From NCBI GenBank assembly GCA_964529445.1, contig CAZGWJ010000054.1, positions 1 to 17,896 of the forward strand: a DNA stretch of 17,896 bases. Direction: 5' to 3'. The translations under genes and the position numbers were made by a program. Below the pieces are notes generated by a model, which was not told the origin of the DNA, did no database searches, and worked only from the letters and a program-made list of their open reading frames with translations. This DNA is from CAZGWJ01 sp964529445 (GTDB taxonomy: Bacteria > Oederibacteriota > Muellerivitia > Muellerivitales > Muellerivitaceae). Positions 1 to 7,759 of the stretch are shown one piece after another (position 1 is the stretch's first letter; each line of letters starts with the position of its first letter).

Positions 1-207
1 AGGCCACATATTACATAAGGATGCGGCAAAAATCACGCGCTTCGGGGATGTTCCCGGGCTTCCTCCCCCCCGGTGAAGTGCTACCGCCGTCCATGAAAAG
101 GTGATAAACTCTGCCTTCTTCGCCGTCCGCCCGAAGCGGGCGGCATCGGGTGCGCGAATGGCGCCCGAGGCCCATCATCCGCCGCGCCCGAGGATCCGGA
201 ACCGAAT
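1..207. other. Gene-free leader upstream of the cluster
   Basis: No credible coding region is visible on either strand; short open frames here are antisense or out-of-frame extensions of the first gene. The stretch contains a C-rich run near 65-71, a relatively A/T-rich patch at 93-110 (including GATAAA at 103-108, a weak -10-like match without a -35 at proper distance), and a GC hairpin at 127-143. It probably holds the 5' leader, and perhaps the promoter, of the first gene, but no promoter can be called with confidence. Confidence 0.5.
127..143 (+). other. Short GC hairpin in the leader of the first gene
   Basis: A perfect 7-bp inverted repeat, CCGCCCG then AAG then CGGGCGG, lies 64 nt before the first start codon. 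It has no following T-tract, so it is not a standard terminator for an upstream gene. It could be a leader hairpin, or a chance palindrome in GC-rich DNA. Confidence 0.3.
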
Positions 208-966
208 ATGAAGGACAAGAACAACGCCCGAGGGACTCGGGTCCGTGGCCGTTTGAGGGCCCTGGTCACCATTCCCACCTACAACGAGCGGGAAAATATC
301 GAGATCATCTACCGGGAAGTCCGCCGCTCCGCCCGCGATTGCGACATCCTGATCATCGATGACAATTCCCCCGACGGGACGGGTGCGATCGCGGACGGGC
401 TGGCCCGTCGCGACCGCAGGGTGAAGGTCATGCACCGCACGGGGAAGCTCGGCCTGGGAACCGCCAACGTGGCCGGCATGCGGTACGCCCTGCAGAACGC
501 CTACGACGTCCTGATCAGCATCGACGCCGACATGTCCCATCCGCCCGCCAACATCCCGAAGATGCTGGATCGGATCCGGAACTGCGATTGTGTCATCGGG
601 TCCCGCTACGTGAAGGACGGGGGCATGGTCAATTGGGGTTTGAAGCGCCTGTTCCAGAGCACCGTGGCCAACACCGGGGCCCGAGTGCTCCTCGGTCTCA
701 CCCAGAAGGACGTGACGAGCGGGTTCAAGTGTTTCCGGACCGACCTGCTCTCCCGGATCGGGCCGGACCGGATCGTCTCGGTGGGTTACGTCTACTACGT
801 CGAGATCCTTTTCCGGGCCGTGAAGGCCGGCGCCCGGGTGGAGGAGATCCCCATCATCTTCTACAACCGGGATCGCGGTGCCAGCAAGCTCAACTACAAG
901 GAACTGTTGCGATTCGCCTGGACCCTGTTGCGGTTGAGGCTGATGGCATGGTTCGGAATGGTGTGA
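208..966 (+). CDS. GT2 glycosyltransferase, DPM1-like polyprenyl-phosphate sugar synthase
   Basis: 252 aa, soluble, the length of single-domain dolichol/polyprenyl-phosphate mannose synthases. It has the GT-A nucleotide-binding start (ALVTIPTYNERENIE, residues 18-32), DDNSPDGT at 51-58, the metal-binding DAD at 106-108 within DADMSHPP, and the family signatures SGFKCFR (171-177) and RDRGASKL (221-228). Family knowledge: such enzymes move a hexose, usually mannose, from a nucleotide sugar to polyprenyl phosphate at the cytoplasmic membrane face. There is no C-terminal transmembrane pair, so it is the soluble type. The ATG at 208 has only a weak purine-rich ribosome site (GGA at 198-200). The methyltransferase starts 1 nt after its stop, so they are co-translated. 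The likely role is to supply lipid-linked sugar to the GT39 proteins downstream. The sugar cannot be read from sequence; mannose is the family default. Confidence 0.92.
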   Translation: MKDKNNARGTRVRGRLRALVTIPTYNERENIEIIYREVRRSARDCDILIIDDNSPDGTGAIADGLARRDRRVKVMHRTGKLGLGTANVAGMRYALQNAYDVLISIDADMSHPPANIPKMLDRIRNCDCVIGSRYVKDGGMVNWGLKRLFQSTVANTGARVLLGLTQKDVTSGFKCFRTDLLSRIGPDRIVSVGYVYYVEILFRAVKAGARVEEIPIIFYNRDRGASKLNYKELLRFAWTLLRLRLMAWFGMV

Positions 967-967
967 A

Positions 968-1756
968 ATGAGCGAACGGATCCGCTTCTTCAAGGAGTAT
1001 CTCCGGCACGTCTCCGTCTCGATGGCTTTGTGGCGCTGTTTCGAGTGTGAGGAGTTCGCCAAGGAGAAACTGGCGAAACCCGTGCTGGACCTGGGCTGTG
1101 GCGACGGATTCTTCGCGAAGACGGTGCTGGGCGCTCCCCTCGAGGCGGGCATTGACCTCGATCCGAGGGAGGTGGATCGCGCCCGCCGGGCGGGCGTCTA
1201 TCGGCGCGTCGTCGTGGGCAGTGCGACCGACATGCCCTTTCGCAAGGGCGAGTTCCGGACGGTGGTCTCCAATTGCGTCCCGGAACACATCCCCGACATC
1301 GATGCGGCCCTGCGGGAAGCGCATCGCGTCCTCAAGCCGGGGGGGCGGCTCATCATCACGGTTCCCAGCGAGGTCTACAACGACCACATGGGCCTCAAGT
1401 CCTTCCTGTCCTCCATCGGCCTCGGATCCCTCGGGAAAATGTACCTCGACGGGTTGAACCGCATCTTCAAGCATTTCCACGTGGACGATGCGGCCACCTG
1501 GAAAGCCCGGATGAAAAAGGCCGGTTTCCGCGTCGAGGTTTGCAAGTACATCATCCCGATTCCCGCTTTCCGCGCCTTCGAAGCATGGTTTCCGCCGGCA
1601 TTCATCTCCAAGGTCAACCGGGTGCTGTTCGGCAAGTGGGTCTTGTTGCCCCGCGGATGGGTGGTGGCCCTGGCCCCGCGGCTCCTGAAGAACGTCCTTC
1701 GCGCGGAGGGGGAACCGGGCGCCTGCTATTACATCCGCGCCCGCAAGGCGGGATAG
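968..1756 (+). CDS. Class I SAM-dependent methyltransferase
   Basis: 262 aa. The Rossmann methyltransferase motif I is clear at residues 39-49 (VLDLGCGDGFF), followed by the acidic ribose-binding strand GIDLDP (61-66), SATDMPF (85-91) and the post-motif LKPGGRLIITVPSE (122-135). This is the small-molecule UbiE/Methyltransf_11 type rather than a DNA or rRNA enzyme. The C-terminal third (about 140-262) is rich in aromatic and hydrophobic residues with a basic end and may contact the membrane or a lipid substrate. It starts 1 nt after the GT2 stop, which implies translational coupling and a shared pathway. A reasonable inference is methylation of a sugar or lipid-linked intermediate of the same glycan, but the acceptor is not determinable. 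Confidence 0.9.
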   Translation: MSERIRFFKEYLRHVSVSMALWRCFECEEFAKEKLAKPVLDLGCGDGFFAKTVLGAPLEAGIDLDPREVDRARRAGVYRRVVVGSATDMPFRKGEFRTVVSNCVPEHIPDIDAALREAHRVLKPGGRLIITVPSEVYNDHMGLKSFLSSIGLGSLGKMYLDGLNRIFKHFHVDDAATWKARMKKAGFRVEVCKYIIPIPAFRAFEAWFPPAFISKVNRVLFGKWVLLPRGWVVALAPRLLKNVLRAEGEPGACYYIRARKAG

Positions 1757-1816
1757 CGGGAAAGCGCGTGCCGGTCCCTTGCCGGGGAACGAGACATCCT
1801 TGATCATGAGGACGGA

Positions 1817-3970
1817 ATGAACGTGAGATTCGGAGCTTGGATCACCGGGATCCTGGTCTTGGCGGCCGCGGTTCTCGCCGCGAGGCGGGAGATCCTGGAA
1901 GCCGTCCTGGCCGTATTCGCGGCCGTTGCGGTCAGCCGCTGGACCTTTCCGGAAGCGATGAAAGCCTCCGCGGGCGTTGACGACCCGCAACGCATCCGTT
2001 GGTCCTTGCTTCTTTTCGGCCTTGTCTTCGGCTGGTTCGGGGTGAGTCTCTGGGCCGGCATCCCGAAATGGCTGGAGGGAGGGGTTCTGCAGGCGATCTC
2101 CCTTTTCTGCCTGGTGAAGGCCTTCCCGGCGTCTGCCCGCGTGATGTCGCCGTTGCCGGGCTCCCCGATCGTTCCGTCTCCTGAGATCCCTTCTCCGGCT
2201 GGGCGGAACTCCGCCCCGATCCTTTCGTGGATCCTCTTCCTTGCCGGCGCCTTCCTCCTGGCGAAATCCATCCTCGTCTTCAGGAGCGATACGTTGGCTA
2301 CGGGGATGACGTGGCTCCTTTGGGGTTTCCTTGCGGTTTTCGCGGCGGTCGTCTTGCGCCGGCCGAAAGCGGACGGCGCGGTGGAGGGAGGATCCTATGG
2401 CGCCTGGGTCTTCGCGATCCTGGCGGCCGCGGTCCTCATGCGTTTTCCCTTCATCCACAAGGACTTCACAGGATTCCAGATCGACGAGGCGAACCACCTG
2501 ATCGACGCGGTCCGCGTCCTCAAGGGGGAACTGTATTCGCCCTTCATGACGGGCTGGTGGGGCAATCCTTCCTTCGTGTATTTCATCACCGCGGGATTCT
2601 TCGAGATCTTCGGCATCAGCCTGGCCTCGGGGCGCGCCCTTTCGGCGGTCCTCTCCGTGGTGTCCCTGTACCTTTTCTACCGGCTGACCCGGTTCTATGT
2701 CGCCCCGGCCGCGGCCCTGCTGTCCACGCTCCTGTTCTCCTTCGCCTGGTACCATCTCTTCTACAGCCTGTCGCCTTTCACGGACATCTTCACGCTGACT
2801 TTCGAACTGGCGGCCTTCTTCTTCCTGGAGCGGGGCCTGCGGGAGGGAAGAAGGGCGGATTTCGCCTGGACGGGGATCTTCCTGGCCGCTTCCGTCATGA
2901 GCTATATATCAGGACGCTTGGCGGTCCTCATGGCGGCTGTTTCGATCCTCGCGCGTCTTCTCCTTTACGGACGTCCTTTCCTCAAGGCCTATTTGCGGCA
3001 TCTGTGGCTGGTCTTTCTCTCCTTCCTGTGGCTCATCGGTCCCTTCCTCTATTACGTGAAAAAATCGCCCGAGGAATTCATGGGGCGGTCGAAGGAGCTC
3101 AGCATCTTCACCGAGATCCAACGGACAGGGGACCATTGGCTGCCTCTCAAGACGTTCGCGGGGACCCTGCTCACCTTCTTCAGGAACTCGGATCCCGATC
3201 CCCGCTTCGGCTTGTATCACGTCCCGACGGTGGACCCGGTGACCGCCGTGCTTCTCGTCCTCGGCTTCATGGTGACGATCCTCCGGCCTCGATCCTGGCT
3301 GACCTGGATCATTCTTCCGGGACTCCTTTTTGCCACCTTCGCCAATTCCTTCGCCATCCAGGGCATGGATCCCAGCCCCTGGTACCTGAACATGCAGCGC
3401 TTCTACCTGGTCCTGCCTTTCGTCTTCCTCCTCGTCGCCCGGGGGCTGGAATGGTTCCTGGACCGAGTTCGGGAATCTGGCGCCGGATTGCGGGCCTTCT
3501 TTATGGTTCTCTTGGCGGGAGCCCTGGCGTTCGCGGCCGCTGTGAACGCTGACGTCTACTATCGTCGGATCGCGGGCACTCCCTCCACCTGGGACTCGAT
3601 GGCCTTCAGCCACCTGCAAGCCACGCGGTTATGCATCGAGAAGTATCCGACCCATCACATCCTGGTCGATTGGGAGATTTTTTCGAGCGTCGGCGATTTC
3701 ATGGTCATCGGCACGGAGGTCCAGGTCGTCCGTATCAATCACGATTTCAAGATTCCGGTTCCGCGCCGGGCCACACGGGATGTGATTTTCATCTTCATCC
3801 CTTACAAGAACCAGGATGTCCAGGCTAAGGTCCGCGAAAGGTATCCGACCGCCGAATGGACGACTATCCTGAACACCCATAAATACCCAAGCCTTCTCGT
3901 GGCCGTGGTCAAGAAGGATGATTTCGAGAGGGCGCGGAACGGCGAGGAAGCGGGTCCGGATCTTCCCTGA
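1817..3970 (+). CDS. GT39-family (PMT/ArnT-like) membrane glycosyltransferase
   Basis: 717 aa polytopic membrane protein. Residues 1-195 form extra N-terminal membrane segments. The GT39 core then begins with the first extracytoplasmic loop motif FQIDEANHLIDA, giving the catalytic Asp-Glu pair as D223/E224. About ten hydrophobic helices follow, and from about residue 580 there is a soluble C-terminal region. GT39 enzymes transfer a sugar from polyprenyl phosphate to a protein or lipid acceptor on the outer membrane face. The order of motifs (DEA, an RSKELSIF segment, a PRFGLYH segment near 3200-3220, then NADVYYRR) can be laid against the proteins at 4066 and 8832, so the three look like divergent paralogues; this is the one with an intact Asp-Glu. 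The ATG at 1817 follows a GAGGAC purine stretch at 1808-1813. Donor and acceptor are unknown. Confidence 0.88.
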   Translation: MNVRFGAWITGILVLAAAVLAARREILEAVLAVFAAVAVSRWTFPEAMKASAGVDDPQRIRWSLLLFGLVFGWFGVSLWAGIPKWLEGGVLQAISLFCLVKAFPASARVMSPLPGSPIVPSPEIPSPAGRNSAPILSWILFLAGAFLLAKSILVFRSDTLATGMTWLLWGFLAVFAAVVLRRPKADGAVEGGSYGAWVFAILAAAVLMRFPFIHKDFTGFQIDEANHLIDAVRVLKGELYSPFMTGWWGNPSFVYFITAGFFEIFGISLASGRALSAVLSVVSLYLFYRLTRFYVAPAAALLSTLLFSFAWYHLFYSLSPFTDIFTLTFELAAFFFLERGLREGRRADFAWTGIFLAASVMSYISGRLAVLMAAVSILARLLLYGRPFLKAYLRHLWLVFLSFLWLIGPFLYYVKKSPEEFMGRSKELSIFTEIQRTGDHWLPLKTFAGTLLTFFRNSDPDPRFGLYHVPTVDPVTAVLLVLGFMVTILRPRSWLTWIILPGLLFATFANSFAIQGMDPSPWYLNMQRFYLVLPFVFLLVARGLEWFLDRVRESGAGLRAFFMVLLAGALAFAAAVNADVYYRRIAGTPSTWDSMAFSHLQATRLCIEKYPTHHILVDWEIFSSVGDFMVIGTEVQVVRINHDFKIPVPRRATRDVIFIFIPYKNQDVQAKVRERYPTAEWTTILNTHKYPSLLVAVVKKDDFERARNGEEAGPDLP

Positions 3971-4065
3971 AGCCGACTGCGCGAGTCCTGTTTCAGGAGC
4001 GGTTGGGTTATCATTCGGGCCCTGGGGATGTCGGAGAACCGACTCCGGGCTCTTAAGGAGAAGTC
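3971..4065. other. 95-nt spacer with small hairpins before the PA14-bearing transferase
   Basis: The largest gap inside the cluster. It contains a small stem TCCTG-TTT-CAGGA (about 3986-3998), a second stem GTCGG-AGAA-CCGAC (4030-4043), and a strong ribosome site TAAGGAG at 4054-4060, 5 nt before the ATG at 4066. Neither hairpin has a T-tract, so no terminator is called. No promoter match is convincing. Confidence 0.45.
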
Positions 4066-6975
4066 ATGGCTAGGAAAAGAAAACCCCATCATCCCGTTCG
4101 TCGTCGAGTGCGGAACCGGATTCCGACGGCCCCGGTATTGCCCGTTGCCCCCGAATCGCCGCGCCCTTCCCCCGTCCGGACGCTCCTTGCTTATGCCGCG
4201 GGTTTAGCCCTCGTCGTGGGGGGGCAGTACCTGTTCCTGGGGAAGGGGATGGCTCCTCTCGGGATCGGTCTCTCCCTCGCGGGTCTCGTGCTGGTCCTGG
4301 CGGTCCAATCGGGACTCCTGGACGGCCTCTTGTCCGTGAAGCCCCGGGATCGGGTTTCCAAGCCGGTCCCCGCCGTGCCGACCCCGAAAGTCCTGGTAGC
4401 GCCAGTGATAAAGTCGCGGGTCCCGATCCTTGTCCCGACCGCTTCGCCGGCGGCAGGGACGACGCTTCTTTCTCGCTGGGCGGGATGGTTCAGTTGGATC
4501 GGACTTGTCCGCGTCGTCCTGTTCGCCCTCTCGGTCCTGGCGGCCGTTCGCGGCCAGGAACTCATCTCCAACGTGGGACGCCTGCCGATCGACGGCCTCA
4601 AGTACTATCTCGTGTCGGTTGTTCTCTTCCTGATCGCGTTGGGTTCCGCGAAAAGGGAGGACCTGAAGGAGTTGCCCCTTTCCCGCGGCATCGAGATCGC
4701 GGTCTTCGCGGGGATCTTCATCCTGGGGGCTTTCCTGCGCACCTGGCGGCTGGGCGAGATCCCCTCGGGCGTCTTCATCGACATGGGATTCCAGGGATTG
4801 GGTGGTCTCCGGATCCTGTACGAGCATTGGGTGCCTCCTCTCCACGTGGGCGAGACACTTCAGGCCCCCTCCCTCATTCTCTGGCAGAAGGCTCTCTGGT
4901 GGGCTTTCATCCCCAAGTCGATGGTGGGACAGACCACCTTGTACCTGTTCTACGCCTTGATGTCCCTGGCCTCCTTCCCGCTCATCTACTGGACCTTCCG
5001 GCAACTGGCCGGACCCCGCTTGGCCCTGTTGACCCTCTACATCCTCGCGGTCATGCGCTGGAACATCAACTTCAGCCGCAATGCCTTCCCGCCCATCGAG
5101 ATGCCACTCTACATGTTCGGGACGACCGCGTTCCTTCTGTACGGTTTGCGTTCGCGCAAGCTGTGGTCCTTCCTCCTGGCTGCCGTCTTCTTCGCGGGAG
5201 GTCTCTACACCTACCAGGCTTACAAGGCTTTCCCGGCCTTCATCCTGATCGTCGGGCTTTACGAGATGATCGCCCACTTCAAGGAGTTCAAACCCAACAC
5301 GGGGCGGATCCTGGCGTTCGCGCTCCTCTCCTTCCTCCTGATGTGGCCTGTCGTGAGTTACTGGCGGTCCCAAGGGAGTCTCGGCATGCGGGAAAACCAG
5401 TTGTCCATGTATGCCCGCTGCAGGCAGGCCGGGAGCATCCAACCTTTCGTCGACAACCTGAAGATCACGGCCCTCATGGGCCATCGCCGCGGGGATGGCA
5501 ATCCCCGGCACAACCTCCAGGACCACCGGATGTTCGACGACGTGACGGGAGCGCTTCTCTTCCTGGGCGTGGGTTGGGCCCTTTCGCGGGCGTGGAAACG
5601 GAAGTACTTTTGGGCCCTTTCCGGGCTTGTCGTAATGAGTCTCCCCTGCATTCTTTCGACCGATCCTGCCCATGCCAGCCGCATGGTGGGGACGACGCCC
5701 TTCTCGGCGTTCCTGGCGGCCGCGTCCGTGGGTGCCGTCTGGGGCTGGGTTCGTCACGCGGCGGGGGGCGTCGGCGAGAAGGTGTTCCTGGTCCTCTTGC
5801 TCGTGCCCCTCTACCAGATGGGGGCCCAGAATTACCATGTCTATTTCGTGGAGCAGGCGAAGAACTACGCTTCCTGGCGCGAGTATTCCACGGAGGAGTC
5901 CATCATCGGAAAGACCGTGGCGGAGCAGGGGCCGAATTACGAGTCCTTCGTGGATCCCAAGTTCTACTGGCACTTCACCGTTTCCTTCTTCACCTACTTC
6001 CACCGCGACCGAGTCCATAGCATGGTTCTTCCGGACTCCGCGGCCCCGCTGAACGTTCCGGCCGGGCGGGGATTGTTCTTCGGGATCGAGATGGACCGAC
6101 CCGGTGTGCTGGATTGGCTGAAGGGTTTGTACCCGGAAGGGAAGGCTGAGACACGCCTGGACCCCCATGGGCAGGCGATCGCGCACTTCTTCCGTGTGGA
6201 GCCCTCCGTGGTCGACCGGGCGAGGGGTCCGCGCCTTTACGCCGAGGGCGGCCGGGATGCGAATCTTCCCGAGTTCCCGTATGGATTCCCGCCGGGACCC
6301 TACCGGGCCCGGGTTGACGGCTCCATCTTGGCCGAGACGTCCGGTGGTTACCGCTTCACTTGGGACGACCCGAACGTCGTGTCCCTGCGGATCGGAAGCC
6401 GGACGGTTCCGAAGGATGAGACGCTCCAGATGGCCCGCGGATTCCATCCCTTCGAACTCGTCTACGACGTCCCGAGGGACGTCTCCAATCCCCGCATCCA
6501 GATGGTCCAGCCGAACGGCCGGAGCGTCCTGCTGACCGCGCAGGTTCTGACCGGCTTGAGGATGGACCGCGGCTTGAGCGGAACGTACTACTCCAGTTTG
6601 AACTGGAGCGACCGGCCGGTCCTGCAGACCCGGGAACCGGTCCTCAATTTCTCGAACGGGAACCAGTTCCCGGCACAGCCGGTCCCGATGACGGCCCATT
6701 GGAGGGGTCGTCTCACGGCCCCGGCGACCGGGGTCTACCTCTTCGTGAACAGGACTTCCGACGAAGCGCGCGTGACCCTGGACGGAAGGGAAGTGACCCC
6801 GCTTGGGCCCAACAGCAACGGGCAGGTCCGTCTCGAGAAGGGCGTCACCTACGACCTGGACGTCTACTACAGGAAGTCCGGGGGCTTCTGGGCCACCTAT
6901 TCCCTCCAATGGAAGAGACCGGACCGGAAGATCATGGAAGTGGTTCCCAACGGTGTTTTCGGTTCGGCTCCCTGA
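4066..6975 (+). CDS. GT39-like membrane glycosyltransferase with C-terminal PA14-like ectodomain
   Basis: 969 aa. Order of parts: a strongly basic start (MARKRKPHHPVRRRVRNR), a Pro/Ala/Val-rich linker, two early membrane helices, a second Pro-rich linker (about 108-130), then a polytopic GT39 core to about residue 595, and about 375 residues outside the membrane. The C-terminal module (about 836-962) reads as PA14: LSGTYYSS, HWRGRLTAPATGVYLF, SDEARVTLDGREV. An earlier beta-rich stretch (about 740-830, GGYRFTWDDPNVVSLRIG) looks like a second, degenerate PA14-type fold. PA14 domains commonly bind carbohydrate. The first-loop catalytic site reads VFIDMGFQG: D239 is present but the usual following Glu is Met240, so activity may be altered or lost. 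It has a good ribosome site (TAAGGAG) and follows the intact paralogue. It could be an active transferase with its own glycan-binding module, or a catalytically weak scaffold. Confidence 0.9.
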   Translation: MARKRKPHHPVRRRVRNRIPTAPVLPVAPESPRPSPVRTLLAYAAGLALVVGGQYLFLGKGMAPLGIGLSLAGLVLVLAVQSGLLDGLLSVKPRDRVSKPVPAVPTPKVLVAPVIKSRVPILVPTASPAAGTTLLSRWAGWFSWIGLVRVVLFALSVLAAVRGQELISNVGRLPIDGLKYYLVSVVLFLIALGSAKREDLKELPLSRGIEIAVFAGIFILGAFLRTWRLGEIPSGVFIDMGFQGLGGLRILYEHWVPPLHVGETLQAPSLILWQKALWWAFIPKSMVGQTTLYLFYALMSLASFPLIYWTFRQLAGPRLALLTLYILAVMRWNINFSRNAFPPIEMPLYMFGTTAFLLYGLRSRKLWSFLLAAVFFAGGLYTYQAYKAFPAFILIVGLYEMIAHFKEFKPNTGRILAFALLSFLLMWPVVSYWRSQGSLGMRENQLSMYARCRQAGSIQPFVDNLKITALMGHRRGDGNPRHNLQDHRMFDDVTGALLFLGVGWALSRAWKRKYFWALSGLVVMSLPCILSTDPAHASRMVGTTPFSAFLAAASVGAVWGWVRHAAGGVGEKVFLVLLLVPLYQMGAQNYHVYFVEQAKNYASWREYSTEESIIGKTVAEQGPNYESFVDPKFYWHFTVSFFTYFHRDRVHSMVLPDSAAPLNVPAGRGLFFGIEMDRPGVLDWLKGLYPEGKAETRLDPHGQAIAHFFRVEPSVVDRARGPRLYAEGGRDANLPEFPYGFPPGPYRARVDGSILAETSGGYRFTWDDPNVVSLRIGSRTVPKDETLQMARGFHPFELVYDVPRDVSNPRIQMVQPNGRSVLLTAQVLTGLRMDRGLSGTYYSSLNWSDRPVLQTREPVLNFSNGNQFPAQPVPMTAHWRGRLTAPATGVYLFVNRTSDEARVTLDGREVTPLGPNSNGQVRLEKGVTYDLDVYYRKSGGFWATYSLQWKRPDRKIMEVVPNGVFGSAP

Positions 6976-7010
6976 GGCCGGTGCGGGAAGGAAGGAGAGG
7001 AAACGACGTC

Positions 7011-7715
7011 ATGGTCCCCTATAAAGCCAAGAAGGTCTCCATCATCGTGCCGGTCTTCAACGAGGAGAAGACCCTCGAACTCCTCTTGAGGAAGGTGGCG
7101 CGGGTGCGTCTGCTCGGCCTGAAGAAGGAGATCCTGGTCGTGGATGACGGTTCGACGGACCGGACGGCGCAGATCCTCCGGAAGGTCCGAATCCCGGGCA
7201 TGAAGGTCCTGCGGCACGAACGCAACCGCGGCAAGGGTGCCGCGCTGCGCACGGCTTTCCCGCAAACCACCGGGGATATCGTGCTCATCCAGGATGCGGA
7301 CCTGGAGTACGATCCGGCCGATTACGTGACCCTGATGGGACCCATCCTCGAGGGCGCGGCCGATGTGGTCTATGGCTCCCGTTTCATGGGCGTCCATCGG
7401 GCCTTTCTTTTCCTGCATTTCGTGGGGAACAAGTTCCTGACGCTCACGACCAATTTGTTGTATAACACTACCCTTACCGACATGGAAACCTGCTACAAGG
7501 TTTTCAAGGGTGATGTAATCCGTTCGATTCCCCTCCGGTCCAACCGCTTCGAGATCGAGCCGGAGATGACGGCCAAGGTGCTCAAGAGGGGACACAAGCT
7601 TTACGAGGTTCCCATCTCCTTCAGGGGCCGCGGGTTCGAGGAGGGCAAGAAGATCACCTGGAGGGACGGCTTCTCCGCTTTGTGGACTTTGTTCATCTAC
7701 CGTTTCGTCGATTGA
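7011..7715 (+). CDS. GT2 glycosyltransferase, DPM/DPG-synthase-like
   Basis: 234 aa, soluble. The frame is open further upstream, to 6699, but that part lies antiphase over the previous gene's PA14 coding region. The ATG at 7011 is preferred because it has GGAAGGAGAGG at 6990-7000 and starts just before the GT-A fold (VSIIVPVFNEEKTLE, 9-23). Motifs: VVDDGSTDRT (43-52), the metal-binding QDADLEYDP (94-102), TDMETCYKVF (156-165), RFEIEPEMTAK (179-189) and GRGFEEGKKITWRDG (206-220). These mark the widespread bacterial branch of the dolichyl-phosphate mannose/glucose synthase group. It is clearly different from the GT2 at 208, so the locus encodes two lipid-sugar charging enzymes, perhaps for two different sugars. 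It starts 35 nt after the PA14 transferase and ends 44 nt before the NHL gene. Confidence 0.92.
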   Translation: MVPYKAKKVSIIVPVFNEEKTLELLLRKVARVRLLGLKKEILVVDDGSTDRTAQILRKVRIPGMKVLRHERNRGKGAALRTAFPQTTGDIVLIQDADLEYDPADYVTLMGPILEGAADVVYGSRFMGVHRAFLFLHFVGNKFLTLTTNLLYNTTLTDMETCYKVFKGDVIRSIPLRSNRFEIEPEMTAKVLKRGHKLYEVPISFRGRGFEEGKKITWRDGFSALWTLFIYRFVD

Positions 7716-7759
7716 CGGGGCGGCGGCCGTAAAAATCAGAAGAGGAAGGTGCATCCGAT

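Noticed and set aside
890..2755. A 621-codon minus-strand frame spanning the methyltransferase and first GT39 gene
   Set aside because: It crosses two real genes, is charged and low in complexity, and has no motifs.
3986..4043. Hairpins between the first two GT39 genes as a terminator
   Set aside because: The stems are only 5 bp and have no T-tract.
4204..6909. A 901-codon open frame on the minus strand opposite the PA14-bearing transferase
   Set aside because: The translation is rich in Glu, Arg, Gly, Asp and His without hydrophobic cores or motifs, as expected for the complement of GC-rich codons. The plus strand encodes a clear GT39/PA14 protein.
6699..7010. Upstream extension of the second GT2 gene
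   Set aside because: The extension overlaps PA14 coding sequence in another frame; ATG 7011 has a strong ribosome site and begins directly before the GT-A fold.
7712..7740. TTGACG followed by an A-rich patch before the NHL gene as a promoter
   Set aside because: The TTGACG includes the stop codon of the previous gene, and no good -10 is found at 16-18 bp; the A-rich patch is only 12-13 bp away.
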